NCBI RefSeq assembly: GCF_014205215.1
Contig: NZ_JACHNC010000001.1
Location: forward strand, 2,547,001-2,611,000
Length of the DNA stretch: 64,000 bases
Direction of reading: 5' to 3'
DNA from: Actinoplanes lobatus
Lineage (GTDB): Bacteria; Actinomycetota; Actinomycetes; Mycobacteriales; Micromonosporaceae
Positions within the stretch are counted from its first letter, which is position 1. Every line of letters starts with the position of its first letter. The notes under the pieces were generated by a model. That model saw only the letters and a list, made by a program, of their open reading frames with translations, was not told the origin of the DNA and searched no databases. Both the position numbers and the translations under genes were made by a program. Positions 25,186 through 35,556 of this stretch are shown piece after piece.

Positions 25186-27525
25186 TCAGTGAGTTTCGGG
25201 GGGTGACGGAGGGAGCGCGCCCAGGACGACGTCGAGCACCTTCACGGCGTCCTCCTTGTTCAGCGGATTGTTGCCGTTTCCGCACTTCGGGGACTGCACG
25301 CAGGACGGGCAACCGGCCTCGCACACGCACGACGCGATCGCCTCCCGGGTCGCCCGCAGCCACTCCGCGGCCGTTCCGTAGGCCCGCTCGGCGAACCCGG
25401 CACCCCCGGGATGCCCGTCGTAGACGAAGACGGTCGGCGCCTCGGTGTCGGCGTGACCGGCGGTGGACAACCCGCCGATGTCCCACCGATCGCAGGTGGC
25501 GATCAGCGGCAGCAGGCCGATCCCGGCGTGCTCGGCGGCGTGCAGCGCGCCCGGGAACTCGCTCGGCTCCACCCCGGCCGCGGCCAGCGCCCGCGGCGAG
25601 ACGGTGAACCAGACGGCCACCGTGCGCAGTTCGCGTACCGGCAGGTCGAGCGGGCGGGTGTCGATGACCTCGCCGCTGCCGATCCGCCGCCGCTGGTAGG
25701 ACACCACCTGGTTGGTCACGTCCACCTCGCCGAGGAACAGGCCGACGGGACCGGCGTCCACATACGACCGGACGTTCACCACCGAGAGGTCGGTGACGTC
25801 CCGGGCGTGCGTGGTCCAGTCCGGTTCCTCCTGGTGGACGAGCGCGATCGCGTCCTCCAGATCGAGGTCGTCCACCACATAGGACACGCCCTGGTGCAGG
25901 TAGACCGCGCCTGGGTGGAGCATGACGTGCGACGAACCGGGGTCGACCGTGCCGAGCAGCCGCCCGGTCGACGCCTCGACGACCGCCACCGGCGCCCCGC
26001 CGGTGCCGCGCAGGTCGACCTCCGGCCGCCCGCGATGGATCCAGTACCACCCGGAGGGCCGCCGCCGCAGCACCCCCTCGGCGACCAGCCGCTGCACGAT
26101 CCCGGCCGCCGCGTCGCCGAAGAGTTCCAGGTCGGCGTCGGTGAGCGGCGCCTCGGACGCGGCGCAGCACAGTTGTGGGCCGAGCACGTACGGGTTCGCC
26201 GGGTCGAGCACGGTCGCCTCGACCGGCCGCCCGAACACCGCCTCCGGATGGTGCACCAGGTAGGTGTCGAGCGGATCGTCCCGGGCCACCAGCACGGCGA
26301 GCGCCTCCCCGCCGGCCCGTCCGGCCCGGCCCGCCTGCTGCCACAGCGACGCCCGGGTGCCGGGATAACCGCAGATCAGTACGGCGTCCAGCCCGGCCAG
26401 GTCGACGCCGAGCTCCAGCGCGTTGGTGGAGGCCAGCCCGAGCAGTTCCCCGGAGAGCAGCGCCCGTTCGATGGCCCGCCGGTCCTCCCGCAGATAGCCG
26501 GCCCGGTAGGCGGCGACCCGGTCACCGAGCCCGGGGACCGCCTCGTTCAACGACTGCCGGGCCAGTGCGGCGACCACCTCGGCCCCGCGACGGGACCGGA
26601 CGAAGGCCAGCGTGCGGGTGCCGGCCACGACCGCGTCGGTGAGCAGGTCGGCGGTCTCCCGCAGGGCGGACCGCCGGATGGGAGGCGCGTCCAAAAGATC
26701 ATCAACGGACGAGGGAACGGGGAGCAGTGGCGGCTCCCACAGGGCGAATGTCACGGCGCCCCGCGGGGAGGCGTCGTCGGTCACCGCGGTCACCGGCAGC
26801 CCGGTCAGCCTCGACGCCGACCCGGCCGGATCCCCGGAGGTGGCCGAGGCCAGCACGAATGTCGGCGAGGCGCCGTACCGGGCCGCCGCCCGGCGCAGCC
26901 GTCGCAGCACGTGCGCCACGTGCGAGCCGAACACCCCGCGGTACGTGTGACATTCGTCGATCACCACGTACCGGAGGCGGCGAAGGAAGACCCCCCACCG
27001 GCTGTGGCCCGGCAGCAGGCTGTGATGCAGCATGTCGGGGTTGGTGAGCAGGAAGCGCGAGTGCTGCCGGATCCACTCCCGTTCCTCGCGTGGGGTGTCA
27101 CCGTCGTAGGTGGCCGGCCGCACCCCGTCCAGCCCGAGCCGCACCAGACCGCGCAGCTGATCGGCGGCGAGCGCCTTGGTGGGTGACAGATAGAGCACCG
27201 TCGCCTTAGGGTCCGTGGCGAGCGTGCTGAGTGCCGGCAGTTGGTAGGCGAGCGATTTGCCCGATGCCGTGCCGGTGGCCAGAACGACGTGTGTGCCCTC
27301 CCGGGCGAGGGTGGCCGCGGCCGCCTGATGCTCCCACGGGGTGGCGATTCCCTGCGCGATCAGGGCGTCACGCACCGCGGGATCGGTCCAGGAGGGCCAC
27401 GGTGCCGGGCGGCCCTCGCGAGCGGGAACCTGCTCGATGTGGGTGACCGGCGAAACCGCTGTGCCGTTGGTGCGCGCCCGCAGCCGGTGCAGCAGTTCAG
27501 CAGGACCGAAGGCGGTGGAGGTCAC
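25186..27525 (-). CDS. DEAD/DEAH-box helicase with C-terminal DUF1998 zinc region
   Basis: About 779 residues. Walker A is [12 protein letters not shown] (near residue 83), motif II is DECH in [12 protein letters not shown], and motif VI is [10 protein letters not shown], all of superfamily 2. The C-terminus has four Cys in [19 protein letters not shown], a zinc site of DUF1998 helicases related to MrfA, which are linked to DNA repair. GTG 27525 is a better start than a TTG at 27561, though neither has a ribosome site. It sits between the Tad operon and bldG as in other actinobacteria. Confidence 0.9.
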   Translation of the reverse strand: MTSTAFGPAELLHRLRARTNGTAVSPVTHIEQVPAREGRPAPWPSWTDPAVRDALIAQGIATPWEHQAAAATLAREGTHVVLATGTASGKSLAYQLPALSTLATDPKATVLYLSPTKALAADQLRGLVRLGLDGVRPATYDGDTPREEREWIRQHSRFLLTNPDMLHHSLLPGHSRWGVFLRRLRYVVIDECHTYRGVFGSHVAHVLRRLRRAAARYGASPTFVLASATSGDPAGSASRLTGLPVTAVTDDASPRGAVTFALWEPPLLPVPSSVDDLLDAPPIRRSALRETADLLTDAVVAGTRTLAFVRSRRGAEVVAALARQSLNEAVPGLGDRVAAYRAGYLREDRRAIERALLSGELLGLASTNALELGVDLAGLDAVLICGYPGTRASLWQQAGRAGRAGGEALAVLVARDDPLDTYLVHHPEAVFGRPVEATVLDPANPYVLGPQLCCAASEAPLTDADLELFGDAAAGIVQRLVAEGVLRRRPSGWYWIHRGRPEVDLRGTGGAPVAVVEASTGRLLGTVDPGSSHVMLHPGAVYLHQGVSYVVDDLDLEDAIALVHQEEPDWTTHARDVTDLSVVNVRSYVDAGPVGLFLGEVDVTNQVVSYQRRRIGSGEVIDTRPLDLPVRELRTVAVWFTVSPRALAAAGVEPSEFPGALHAAEHAGIGLLPLIATCDRWDIGGLSTAGHADTEAPTVFVYDGHPGGAGFAERAYGTAAEWLRATREAIASCVCEAGCPSCVQSPKCGNGNNPLNKEDAVKVLDVVLGALPPSPPETH

Positions 27526-27646
27526 GCATTGCACTGTGACACCGGTATGCCCGAACCTCAAACGGGTAGGACGGTGGGTGCCACGCGTCGGCCCCGATCG
27601 GTCGGTGGTTAGATTTCGCGGGGGGAGAGATCAGGGAGGAGGACCG

Positions 27647-28004
27647 ATGGAGCTGTCACTCACGACCCGGACCGTCGCCGAGCACACCGTGCTCGAGGTC
27701 GGCGGTGAGGTGGATGTTTACACCGCCCCCCCGATTGCGCGAGCGGCTCATCGAGCTGGTCGACGCGGGCGCCCGTGACGTGGTCGTGGATCTGGAGCGG
27801 GTCGACTTCCTCGACTCGACCGGCCTGGGTGTCCTGGTCGGCGCCCTGAAGCGGCTGCGGACCGCGCACGGAACCTTCGGCCTGGTCTGCGCCAAGGAGC
27901 CGCTTCTCAAGATCTTCCGGATCACCGCCCTGGACCAGGTCTTCCCGATCTTCCCAACGGTCGATGCGGCCACCGAACGCGACGGCAGCGGTCCCACTTC
28001 GTGA
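27647..28004 (+). pseudogene. bldG: BldG-type STAS anti-anti-sigma factor, frameshifted here
   Basis: The first 31 codons ([25 protein letters not shown]) and the later frame ([43 protein letters not shown]) together match BldG, the Streptomyces developmental regulator, through its full length. They are in different frames, joined at a run of seven C at 27726-27732; six C would restore one 118-residue protein. The phosphorylatable Ser in DSTGLG is intact in the second part. GGGAGGAGG precedes the ATG. Gene order (helicase, bldG, anti-sigma gene) and the GTGA coupling to the next gene also fit bldG. Read as written, the product stops at 27778. Confidence 0.85.
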
Positions 28005-28441
28005 TGGCAACCGTTCGGCTCTCCTTCTCTCCGGCCCCGGTGCATGTGCGCACCGCACGGCTCGTCGGCGTCGCCGTGGCCCGGCGTGCCGGCGTGGCGG
28101 AGGAGCTGCTCGACGAGGTCCGGCTCGCCATCGGTGAGGCCTGCACCCGGGCGGTCACTCTGCACCGCCAGTACGGTCTCACCGATCTCGTCACGATGGA
28201 GATGTCCGACTCGGATTCCTACACGGTCCGGGTCATCGACCACGCCCCGATCGAGGCGAGCGTGGGCCTGGCCAAGCTGCCGCCGGACGAGCTGGCCGCG
28301 GAGAACCTCACCGACGACGCGCTCACCACCGGTGTGGGTTTCGCGCTGCTCGCCGGTTTCGTCGACGACCTGCAGGTGCGACCGGTGGACGACGGCCCGG
28401 GCACCGAGGTCCGCATGGTCTGGCCGGTCACCCGCCGCTGA
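28001..28441 (+). CDS. Anti-sigma factor ATP-binding protein (bldG operon partner)
   Basis: 146 residues of the HATPase_c_2 anti-sigma type. [19 protein letters not shown] is the N-box helix (E and a following polar residue where the kinase usually has E..N), and [18 protein letters not shown] is the ATP-lid/G-box region. It would bind a sigma factor and phosphorylate or bind BldG. The N of the kinase N-box is replaced (EACTRAV), so kinase activity may be weak. GTG 28001 or ATG 28004 overlaps the bldG TGA, making the pair coupled. Confidence 0.85.
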   Translation: MMATVRLSFSPAPVHVRTARLVGVAVARRAGVAEELLDEVRLAIGEACTRAVTLHRQYGLTDLVTMEMSDSDSYTVRVIDHAPIEASVGLAKLPPDELAAENLTDDALTTGVGFALLAGFVDDLQVRPVDDGPGTEVRMVWPVTRR

Positions 28442-28759
28442 CGCGACACCCTCCCGCCATTATGTCCGCTTATGGGCGAAATTTCCTGAAATAGCGGTTA
28501 AAGTTGGGCGAGGCATTGCAAGTTGTCAAACATCCCCGCATACCCGGGATCGACACCGGCCTAACATAGCGGCGATCGTCGCAGAAACACGCCTGGTGCT
28601 ACATGTGACGACCAACACGTAAGCCCTATACAGTACGCGAGTTATCAGCTACTGCTGGCCCGCGTCCGCGGGTCTGGTCGTCCTTCCCCGGGCTCCCCGG
28701 GGAATGCGCTCGGAAGGCTTCGTCCGCCGTCCGGGCGCCATCGGTGTAGGAGGACAAGG
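28442..28759 (+). other. 318-base upstream region of hppA
   Basis: No gene is seen. The region falls to lower GC around 28480-28640, then contains a promoter candidate (28605-28632). Its last 120 bases form a leader with GC-rich short inverted repeats (for example CCCCGGG/CCCGGGG near 28688-28704). Confidence 0.5.
28605..28632 (+). promoter_or_regulatory. Candidate hppA promoter
   Basis: GTGACG at 28605-28610 and TATACA at 28627-28632 are 16 bases apart, each matching four of six consensus positions. The leader to the hppA start would be about 120 bases. Confidence 0.35.
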
Positions 28760-31183
28760 ATGTCCGGGACCTCGATAGACCTCGCCGCTGATGGTGGCGG
28801 AGTGTCCCTGAGCGGATCAAACGTCACATTCGTCATCGTTGCCCTGGTGTTCGCCCTGGTGGCCCTGGGCTTCGCCGCCGCGTTCGTCCAATCGGTACTG
28901 AAGGCCGAACGCGGCACCCCGAAGATGCAGGAGATCGCGGGCGCCGTGCAGGAGGGCGCCTCGGCGTACCTGTTCCGGCAGTTCAAAACCCTCGGTATCT
29001 TCGTCGTCATCGCGGTCGTCCTGCTGTTCCTCCTGCCGGTGCACGAGACGGACAACGAGACCTGGGTCAAGATCGGCCGCTCGCTGTTCTTCATCGTCGG
29101 CGCGGTGTTCAGCTCGTTCATCGGCGGCGCCGGCATGGCGCTGGCCACCCGGGCCAACCTGCGGGTCGCCGCGGCGGCCGGGGAGCAGGGCGGCCGGGAG
29201 AAGGCGATGGGCATCGCCTTCCGTACCGGTGGTGTGGTGGGCTTCCTCACCGTCGGCCTCGGCCTGTTCGGCGGCGCGCTGGTCGTGCTGATCTTCCGCG
29301 GCGACGCGCCCACCGTCCTGGAGGGCTTCGGCTTCGGCGCCGCGCTGCTGGCCATGTTCATGCGGGTCGGCGGCGGCATCTTCACCAAGGCCGCGGACGT
29401 CGGCGCCGACCTGGTCGGCAAGGTCGAGCAGGGTATTCCGGAGGATGACCCGCGCAACGCCGCGACCATCGCCGACAACGTGGGCGACAACGTCGGCGAC
29501 TGCGCCGGCATGGCCGCCGACCTCTTCGAGTCGTACGCCGTGACCCTGGTGGCCGCCCTGATCCTGGGTTCGGCCGCGTTCGGTCAGGACGGCCTGATCT
29601 TCCCGCTGATCGTCTCCACGATCGGTGTGCTGATCGCGATCGTCGGTGTCTTCATCACCCGTCTGCGGGCCAGTGACCGCAACGGCCTCACCGCGATCAA
29701 CCGGGCGTTCTACATCTCGGCCGCGATCTCCGCGGTCGCGGTGGCCGTGGTGAGCTTCGTCTACCTGCCGGACACGTTCGCCGGCTTCGGTGACGCGGGC
29801 ATCGCCGAGGACATCCTGAACAGCGGCCAGAACCCGCAACTGGTCGCGGTCGGCGCGGTCGTGATCGGTATCGTGCTGGCCGCCGCCATCCAGGCGCTGA
29901 CCGGCTATTTCACCGAGACCGACAAGCGCCCGGTGCAGGACATCGGCAGGTCGTCGCAGACCGGCGCGGCCACCGTTGTCCTGGCCGGCATCAGCGTCGG
30001 CCTGGAGTCGGCGGTCTACTCGGCGCTGCTGCTCGGCGCCGGTGTCTTCGGCGCCTACCTGCTGGGCGGCTCGTCGCTGACGCTGTCGCTGTTCGCCGTG
30101 GCGCTGGCCGGCACCGGCCTGCTCACCACGGTCGGCGTCATCGTGGCGATGGACACCTTCGGCCCGATCTCGGACAACGCGCAGGGCATCGCCGAGATGT
30201 CCGGCGACGTCGACGAGCGGGGCGCCCAGATCCTCACCGAGCTGGACGCGGTCGGCAACACCACGAAGGCGATCACCAAGGGCATCGCGATCGCGACCGC
30301 GGTACTCGCGGCCACGGCGCTGTTCGGGTCGTACACCAACAGCCTGGCCAGCTCGATGGCCAGCGCCGGGGTGACGGACGTCGGCGCCGAGATCCTGGCC
30401 CAGCTGAACATCTCCAACCCGCGGGCGCTGGTCGGCCTGCTGATCGGTTCGGCCGTGGTGTTCCTCTTCTCCGGCCTGGCCATCAACGCGGTCTCCCGCT
30501 CGGCCGGCGCGGTCGTGATGGAGGTCCGCCGCCAGTTCCGCGAGTTCCCGGGCATCATGGACGGCACCCAGCGTCCGGAGTACGGCCGGGTCGTCGACAT
30601 CTGCACCCGGGACGCGCAGCGTGAGCTGCTCACCCCCGGTCTGCTGGCGATCACCGCGCCGATCGCGGTGGGCTTCGGCCTCGGCCCGGGCGCGCTCGCG
30701 GCGTACCTGGCCGGCGCCATCGGCACCGGCACCCTGATGGCGGTCTTCCTGTCCAATTCCGGCGGCGCGTGGGACAACGCGAAGAAGCTGGTGGAGGACG
30801 GCGCCTTCGGTGGCAAGGGCTCCGAGGCGCACGCCGCCACGGTCATCGGCGACACCGTCGGCGACCCGTTCAAGGACACCGCCGGCCCGGCGATCAACCC
30901 GCTGCTCAAGGTGATGAACCTGGTCTCGCTGCTGATCGCCCCGGCCGTGGTGACCTGGAGCTACGGCGCGGACGCGAACACCGCCCTGCGGGTCGGCGTC
31001 GCGGTCGTGGCGGTCGCGATCGTCGCGACCGCGGTGTTCTGGAGCAAGCGCAAGCCGGTCACGATGGGCGACGAGCCCTCCGCGGCCGCGGCTGCCGCCG
31101 CTGTCGGTGCGGCCGACACGGCCAAGGCCGTCCAGGATGCCCACACCACGGAGTCGTCCCGGGTGAAGGACAACGTCTCCTGA
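28760..31183 (+). CDS. hppA: Membrane-bound proton-translocating pyrophosphatase (K+-independent type)
   Basis: 807 residues with about 16 membrane helices. It hydrolyses pyrophosphate and pumps protons outward. DVGADLVGKVE near residue 213 and the DDPRN/DNVGDNVGDCAGMAADLFE segment hold the Mg-PPi site, repeated at VIGDTVGDPFKDTAGPAINPLLK near 700. The GNTTKA sequence near residue 497 has Lys where K+-dependent enzymes have Ala, so this one should not need potassium. ATG 28760 follows TAGGAGGACAAGG. A perfect terminator follows. Confidence 0.95.
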   Translation: MSGTSIDLAADGGGVSLSGSNVTFVIVALVFALVALGFAAAFVQSVLKAERGTPKMQEIAGAVQEGASAYLFRQFKTLGIFVVIAVVLLFLLPVHETDNETWVKIGRSLFFIVGAVFSSFIGGAGMALATRANLRVAAAAGEQGGREKAMGIAFRTGGVVGFLTVGLGLFGGALVVLIFRGDAPTVLEGFGFGAALLAMFMRVGGGIFTKAADVGADLVGKVEQGIPEDDPRNAATIADNVGDNVGDCAGMAADLFESYAVTLVAALILGSAAFGQDGLIFPLIVSTIGVLIAIVGVFITRLRASDRNGLTAINRAFYISAAISAVAVAVVSFVYLPDTFAGFGDAGIAEDILNSGQNPQLVAVGAVVIGIVLAAAIQALTGYFTETDKRPVQDIGRSSQTGAATVVLAGISVGLESAVYSALLLGAGVFGAYLLGGSSLTLSLFAVALAGTGLLTTVGVIVAMDTFGPISDNAQGIAEMSGDVDERGAQILTELDAVGNTTKAITKGIAIATAVLAATALFGSYTNSLASSMASAGVTDVGAEILAQLNISNPRALVGLLIGSAVVFLFSGLAINAVSRSAGAVVMEVRRQFREFPGIMDGTQRPEYGRVVDICTRDAQRELLTPGLLAITAPIAVGFGLGPGALAAYLAGAIGTGTLMAVFLSNSGGAWDNAKKLVEDGAFGGKGSEAHAATVIGDTVGDPFKDTAGPAINPLLKVMNLVSLLIAPAVVTWSYGADANTALRVGVAVVAVAIVATAVFWSKRKPVTMGDEPSAAAAAAAVGAADTAKAVQDAHTTESSRVKDNVS

Positions 31184-31202
31184 ACCAGGTCCGACAAGGA
31201 CG

Positions 31203-31232
31203 AAAGGCACCCGGCCGAGCCGGGTGCCTTTT
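31203..31232 (+). terminator. Rho-independent terminator of hppA
   Basis: A perfect 13-bp stem (31203-31215 with 31219-31231) with a 3-base loop ends in TTTT, 19 bases after the hppA stop. Confidence 0.9.
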
Positions 31233-31288
31233 CCCTGTGACTCGATCGAGGTGTGTGGAGTGTCAGGCGCTAGTCGTACCCTGCTTCC

Positions 31289-31819
31289 ATGCGCGCGGTC
31301 CGACCGATCACCCTGGCCCTCGTCCTCGTGCTCGCCGCACCCCTGGCCGGCTGCTCCAGCCAGCCAGGTGCGCAGGCCTGGGCGGCGCTCGTGTGCACCG
31401 CTCTGAGCCCGTGGCGCAGCGAGATCGACACCCTCACCAGCCGGACACAGCAGCAGATGACGGCTGAGACCACGCCGGCCCAGGCGAAGGAGAATCTGGC
31501 CCGTCTCTTCAACGGCGCGGAGAGCGCCAGCGAGGAGGCGCGGGCCGGCGTGCAGCGGGCCGGCGTCCCCGACGTGACAAACGGCGAGGAGATCGCCGAC
31601 GGCTTCCTGGGTTCGCTCGCCGGCATCCGGGACGCCTACGGCACCGCCCGCACCGGCATCGAGGCGCTGGCCACCAGCCCGTCCAAGTCCTTCTACACCG
31701 AGGTCGCCCGGGTCGTCGAGAAGCTCACCTCGGATTACGAGCGCAGCAGCCTGGACACCACGAGTCTGGAGTCGGTCGAGCTGAGACAGGCCTTCGACTC
31801 CCTGCCCGAATGCCAGTGA
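31289..31819 (+). CDS. Lipoprotein of unknown function
   Basis: 176 residues. The signal peptide MRAVRPITLALVLVLAAPLAGC has lipobox LAGC (Cys at about 22). The mature part is helical and acidic with Cys at VCTALSPW and a C-terminal PECQ, possibly a disulfide outside the membrane. ATG 31289 lies 57 bases past the hppA terminator. The following gene starts 4 bases after its stop, so the two form one unit. No family name recognised. Confidence 0.75.
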   Translation: MRAVRPITLALVLVLAAPLAGCSSQPGAQAWAALVCTALSPWRSEIDTLTSRTQQQMTAETTPAQAKENLARLFNGAESASEEARAGVQRAGVPDVTNGEEIADGFLGSLAGIRDAYGTARTGIEALATSPSKSFYTEVARVVEKLTSDYERSSLDTTSLESVELRQAFDSLPECQ

Positions 31820-31823
31820 CCGG

Positions 31824-32555
31824 ATGTCCGAGACCGGCTGGCCGCTGATCCCGCGCGAGGAGCTGCCCCCACCGATCGCGGTGGAGCGGAAGCCCGCGCA
31901 GCGTGGCGCGCCCAGCGAGCCGGACGGGCGCCAGCTGTCGATGTTCAGCGCCGAGACCACCGAGCCGTCACCCGCCGATCTGGCCGGCCTGCTGGCCGGG
32001 CCGGGCCATCTCGGCCGGATGGGGGGCACGGCCCGCGTCTCGGTCCGGGTCGATGCCGCCTGGCGGGTCCACGTCCTGGTCACCGAGCTGGCCGCGCGCG
32101 GTCTGAGTGCCACCTGGGCTCCCCTTCAAGACGATGGGGTACGAGGTGAGAGCCCCGAAGTCACGGAAGAGGCGATCGACACACCCGAGCCGGAGGATCC
32201 GCCCCGCCCGATCTTCGAGGTGCGCACCGCGTACTCCCGGAGGTTGAATGGTCTTGCCCGCGCCTGGCCGGAGGCATCCGCGCAGCTCTTTCTCTCCGGG
32301 CCGCGGATGCGGCTCTGGGTGGCGGCCGCCGGTGAGCCGTGCCCGGGTGGGTTCGCCCTGGGTCTGGACCCGGCGAAGGATCCGCACGGGGTGGCGGCCG
32401 CGCTGGTCCGGGCCGGTCTGGCCGGTCGCGTGTCGGATAATGGAAGTCACTGGCTGATCACCGGTCGCAGGCGTCTGCGCCGGCTCCGTGAGCTGGTGGG
32501 GGAGCGTCCGTCATCTGCTCCGGACGAGTTCTGGCCGGGCGGCGTAGTCGCATGA
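31824..32555 (+). CDS. Conserved hypothetical protein upstream of topA
   Basis: 243 residues, no signal peptide or membrane helix. The N-terminal region is Pro/Glu-rich; the core VSVRVDAAWRVHVLVTELAARGLSATW and the C-terminal LNGLARAWPEASAQLFLSGPRMRLWV and GGFALGLDPAKDPHG look like an alpha/beta fold of about 170 residues. A gene of this kind between hppA and topA appears in related actinobacteria but has no known role. It starts 4 bases after the lipoprotein stop; topA follows after 192 bases. Confidence 0.65.
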   Translation: MSETGWPLIPREELPPPIAVERKPAQRGAPSEPDGRQLSMFSAETTEPSPADLAGLLAGPGHLGRMGGTARVSVRVDAAWRVHVLVTELAARGLSATWAPLQDDGVRGESPEVTEEAIDTPEPEDPPRPIFEVRTAYSRRLNGLARAWPEASAQLFLSGPRMRLWVAAAGEPCPGGFALGLDPAKDPHGVAAALVRAGLAGRVSDNGSHWLITGRRRLRRLRELVGERPSSAPDEFWPGGVVA

Positions 32556-32747
32556 TCTTCCGGGATTGTGTCCGACATAACAGTGTCTTCCCGGTGTACG
32601 GTGTCGCGGTCAGACGCATGCGGTGGCCGGACCGTTACCATCCGACTGCGGGGTTCCCTGGGAATGCAGTCTTGTCCGGCGCGTTACGTTGAACGTCTGT
32701 GCTCCGCCGGACGGAGCAGGGAGCGCTGAAGGTCAATAAGGAGTGCC

Positions 32748-35555
32748 GTGCCGAGTGACACCAGGACGACCCGTCTGGTCATCGTCGAGTCCCCGTCGAA
32801 GGCCAAGACGATCGCCGGTTACCTGGGCCCCGACTATCTGGTCGAGGCCTCCGTCGGCCATATCCGCGACCTGCCGAAGAACGCCGACGAGGTGCCCGAG
32901 GCGTACAAGGGGCAGCCTTGGGCGCGGCTCGGCGTCGACGTCGACAACGGCTTCCAGGCGCTCTATGTGATCTCCGAGAGCCGCAAGCAGCAGGTGGCGA
33001 AGCTCAAGCGCCTGGCCCGGGAGGTCGACGAGATCTTCCTCGCCACCGATGAGGACCGCGAGGGCGAGGCCATCGCCTGGCACCTGGTCGAGACGATCCA
33101 GCCCAAGGTGCCGATCAAGCGGATGGTCTTCCACGAGATCACCAAGCCGGCCATCCAGGCCGCCGTGGCGAACCCGCGGGACATCGACCGTTCCCTGGTG
33201 GATGCGCAGGAGGCCCGCCGCATCCTGGACCGGCTGTACGGCTACGAGGTCAGCCCGGTCCTGTGGAAGAAGGTGATGCGCGGCCTCTCCGCGGGCCGTG
33301 TGCAGTCCGTCGCCACCCGCATCGTCGTCGAGCGCGAGCGGCAGCGGATGGCCTTCCGGACCGCGGAGTACTGGGACATCCTGGCCCAGCTGGCCGTGCA
33401 GGGGCAGGTCGAGGGCCCGCGCACGTTCCAGGCCACGCTGATCGCGCTGGACGGCGACCGCATCGCCACCGGCAAGGACTTCGAGCCCACCACCGGGCAG
33501 CTCAAGGCCGGCTCCACCGCGGTGCAGCTGGACGGCGACGGCGCCCGCGGGCTGGCCGCCCGTCTGGAGGGCCGCCCGTTCACCGTCACCCGGGTCGAGG
33601 AGAAGCCGTACCGCCGGCGGCCGTACCCGCCGTTCATCACGTCGACGCTCCAGCAGGAGGCCGCCCGGAAGCTGCGGTCCTCCTCGAAGGAGACGATGCG
33701 CACGGCACAGAGCCTGTACGAAAAGGGCTATATCACCTATATGCGTACGGACTCGGTGAATCTCTCCGAGACCGCCGTGGCCGCCGCCCGCCGTCAGATC
33801 GCCGAGCTGTACGGGGCGAACAACGTGCCGCCGCAGCCGCGCAAGTACACCACCAAGGCCAAGGGCGCGCAGGAGGCGCACGAGGCGATCCGGCCGGCCG
33901 GCGACAACTTCCGTACCCCCGGCGAGGTCGCCAAGGAGCTGACCAGCGCCGAGTTCAAGCTCTACGAGCTGATCTGGCGCCGGACCATCGCCTCGCAGAT
34001 GACCGACGCCGTCGGTAACTCGGTGAGCATCCGGATCCGCGCCGTCTCGTCGTCGAACGAGGAGGCCGACTTCGCGGCCTCCGGCAAGACCATCACCGAC
34101 CCCGGTTTCCTCCGGGCGTACGTGGAGTCGTCGGACGACGAGAACGCCGAGGCCGAGGACGCCGAGCGGCGCCTGCCGAACCTGGTGAAGGACCAGCCGC
34201 TCACCGCCGACCAGCTGTCCGCGACCGGCCACCACACCACGCCGCCCGCCCGCTACACCGAGGCGTCGCTGGTCAAGGCGCTGGAGGAGCTGGGCATCGG
34301 CCGGCCGTCGACGTACTCGTCGATCATGCAGACCATCCAGGACCGCGGCTACGTGGAGAAGCGCGGCCAGGCGATGATCCCGTCGTTCCTGGCGTTCGCG
34401 GTGATCGGCCTGCTCGAGGGGCACTACCCGCGGCTGGTGGACTACAACTTCACGGCCGCCATGGAGGGCCAGCTCGACGACATCGCGGCCGGCGACGGGA
34501 CCCAGCTCGCCTTCCTCACCTCCTTCTACTTCGGCAGCTCGGAGTCCGGGGCGGACGCGGAGATCGCCAAGGCCGGCGGCCTGAAGAAGATGGTCACCGA
34601 GAACCTCAGCGCGATCGACGCCCGCGAGGTCAACTCGATCCCGCTCTTCGTCGACGAGGAGAATCGGCGGGTCGTCGTCCGGGTCGGCAAGTTCGGCCCC
34701 TACCTGCAGCGCCGGTTGGTGGGCGGCGACGAGGACACCCCCGAGGACAAGGCCTCGCTCCCGGAGGGCATCGCTCCCGACGAGCTGACCCCGGAGAAGG
34801 TGGCCGAGCTGTTCCTGGCCGGCAACGGCGACCGCGAGCTGGGCGACGACCCGGGGACCGGCGAGCTGGTGGTGGTCAAGTCCGGGCGGTACGGGGCGTA
34901 CGTGCAGAGCGGCGAGCGCAGCTCGTCCCTGTTCGCCTCGCAGTCGCCGCAGACGCTCACCCTGGAGCAGGCGCTCCAGCTGCTCACCCTGCCCCGGGTG
35001 GTCGGCAAGGACGCCGAGGGCAACGAGATCGTCGCGCGCAACGGCCGGTACGGGCCGTACATCTCGCGCCTGAAGGACTCCCGCTCGCTGGAGAACGAGG
35101 ACCGGCTCTTCACCGTCACCCTGGACGAGGCGCTCGCCCTGCTGGCCGCGCCGAAGGCCCGTGGGCAGCGGGGTGCGCCGAAGCCGCCGCTGGCCGAACT
35201 GGGCCCGGACCCGGTGACGCAGAAGCCGATGGTGGTCAAGGACGGCCGGTTCGGGCCGTACGTGACCGACGGCGAGACCAACGCGACCCTGCGCCGCGGT
35301 CAGACCCCGGAGGAGCTCACCCCGGAGCAGGCGTCCGAGATGCTCGCCGAGAAGCGCGCCAAGGGTCCGGCGCCGAAGAAGAAGGCCGCCGCCAAGAAGG
35401 CCCCGGCCAAGAAGGCGGCGGCCGGTGGCGAGACGCCGGCCAAGAAGGCGCCGGCGAAACGCGCCACCGCGGCGAAGAAGACCACGACCGCGGCCAAGAA
35501 GGCGGCCCCCGCCAAGAAGGCCGCCCCGCGCAAGGCGGCCACCCCCGCCGAGTAG
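32748..35555 (+). CDS. topA: DNA topoisomerase I (type IA)
   Basis: 935 residues. It relaxes negative supercoils by single-strand cutting. The TOPRIM domain starts at LVIVESPSKAKTIAGYLG and has DEDREGEAIAW near residue 103; the active Tyr is in GYITYMRTDSVN near residue 330. C-terminal repeats (VGKFGPYLQ, SGRYGAYVQ, NGRYGPYIS, DGRFGPYVT) replace the zinc fingers of other bacteria, and a Lys/Ala tail (KKAPAKKAAAG) binds DNA, as in actinobacterial TopA. GTG 32748 follows AAGGAG. The gene converges on the lactone oxidase with one base between stops. Confidence 0.96.
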   Translation: MPSDTRTTRLVIVESPSKAKTIAGYLGPDYLVEASVGHIRDLPKNADEVPEAYKGQPWARLGVDVDNGFQALYVISESRKQQVAKLKRLAREVDEIFLATDEDREGEAIAWHLVETIQPKVPIKRMVFHEITKPAIQAAVANPRDIDRSLVDAQEARRILDRLYGYEVSPVLWKKVMRGLSAGRVQSVATRIVVERERQRMAFRTAEYWDILAQLAVQGQVEGPRTFQATLIALDGDRIATGKDFEPTTGQLKAGSTAVQLDGDGARGLAARLEGRPFTVTRVEEKPYRRRPYPPFITSTLQQEAARKLRSSSKETMRTAQSLYEKGYITYMRTDSVNLSETAVAAARRQIAELYGANNVPPQPRKYTTKAKGAQEAHEAIRPAGDNFRTPGEVAKELTSAEFKLYELIWRRTIASQMTDAVGNSVSIRIRAVSSSNEEADFAASGKTITDPGFLRAYVESSDDENAEAEDAERRLPNLVKDQPLTADQLSATGHHTTPPARYTEASLVKALEELGIGRPSTYSSIMQTIQDRGYVEKRGQAMIPSFLAFAVIGLLEGHYPRLVDYNFTAAMEGQLDDIAAGDGTQLAFLTSFYFGSSESGADAEIAKAGGLKKMVTENLSAIDAREVNSIPLFVDEENRRVVVRVGKFGPYLQRRLVGGDEDTPEDKASLPEGIAPDELTPEKVAELFLAGNGDRELGDDPGTGELVVVKSGRYGAYVQSGERSSSLFASQSPQTLTLEQALQLLTLPRVVGKDAEGNEIVARNGRYGPYISRLKDSRSLENEDRLFTVTLDEALALLAAPKARGQRGAPKPPLAELGPDPVTQKPMVVKDGRFGPYVTDGETNATLRRGQTPEELTPEQASEMLAEKRAKGPAPKKKAAAKKAPAKKAAAGGETPAKKAPAKRATAAKKTTTAAKKAAPAKKAAPRKAATPAE

Positions 35556-35556
35556 T

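Noticed and set aside
28817..32113. Very long open frame on the minus strand across hppA and beyond
   Set aside because: It is antisense to hppA, the lipoprotein and the unknown gene; composition is His/Arg/Asp-rich with no domains or ribosome site, a usual effect of high GC.
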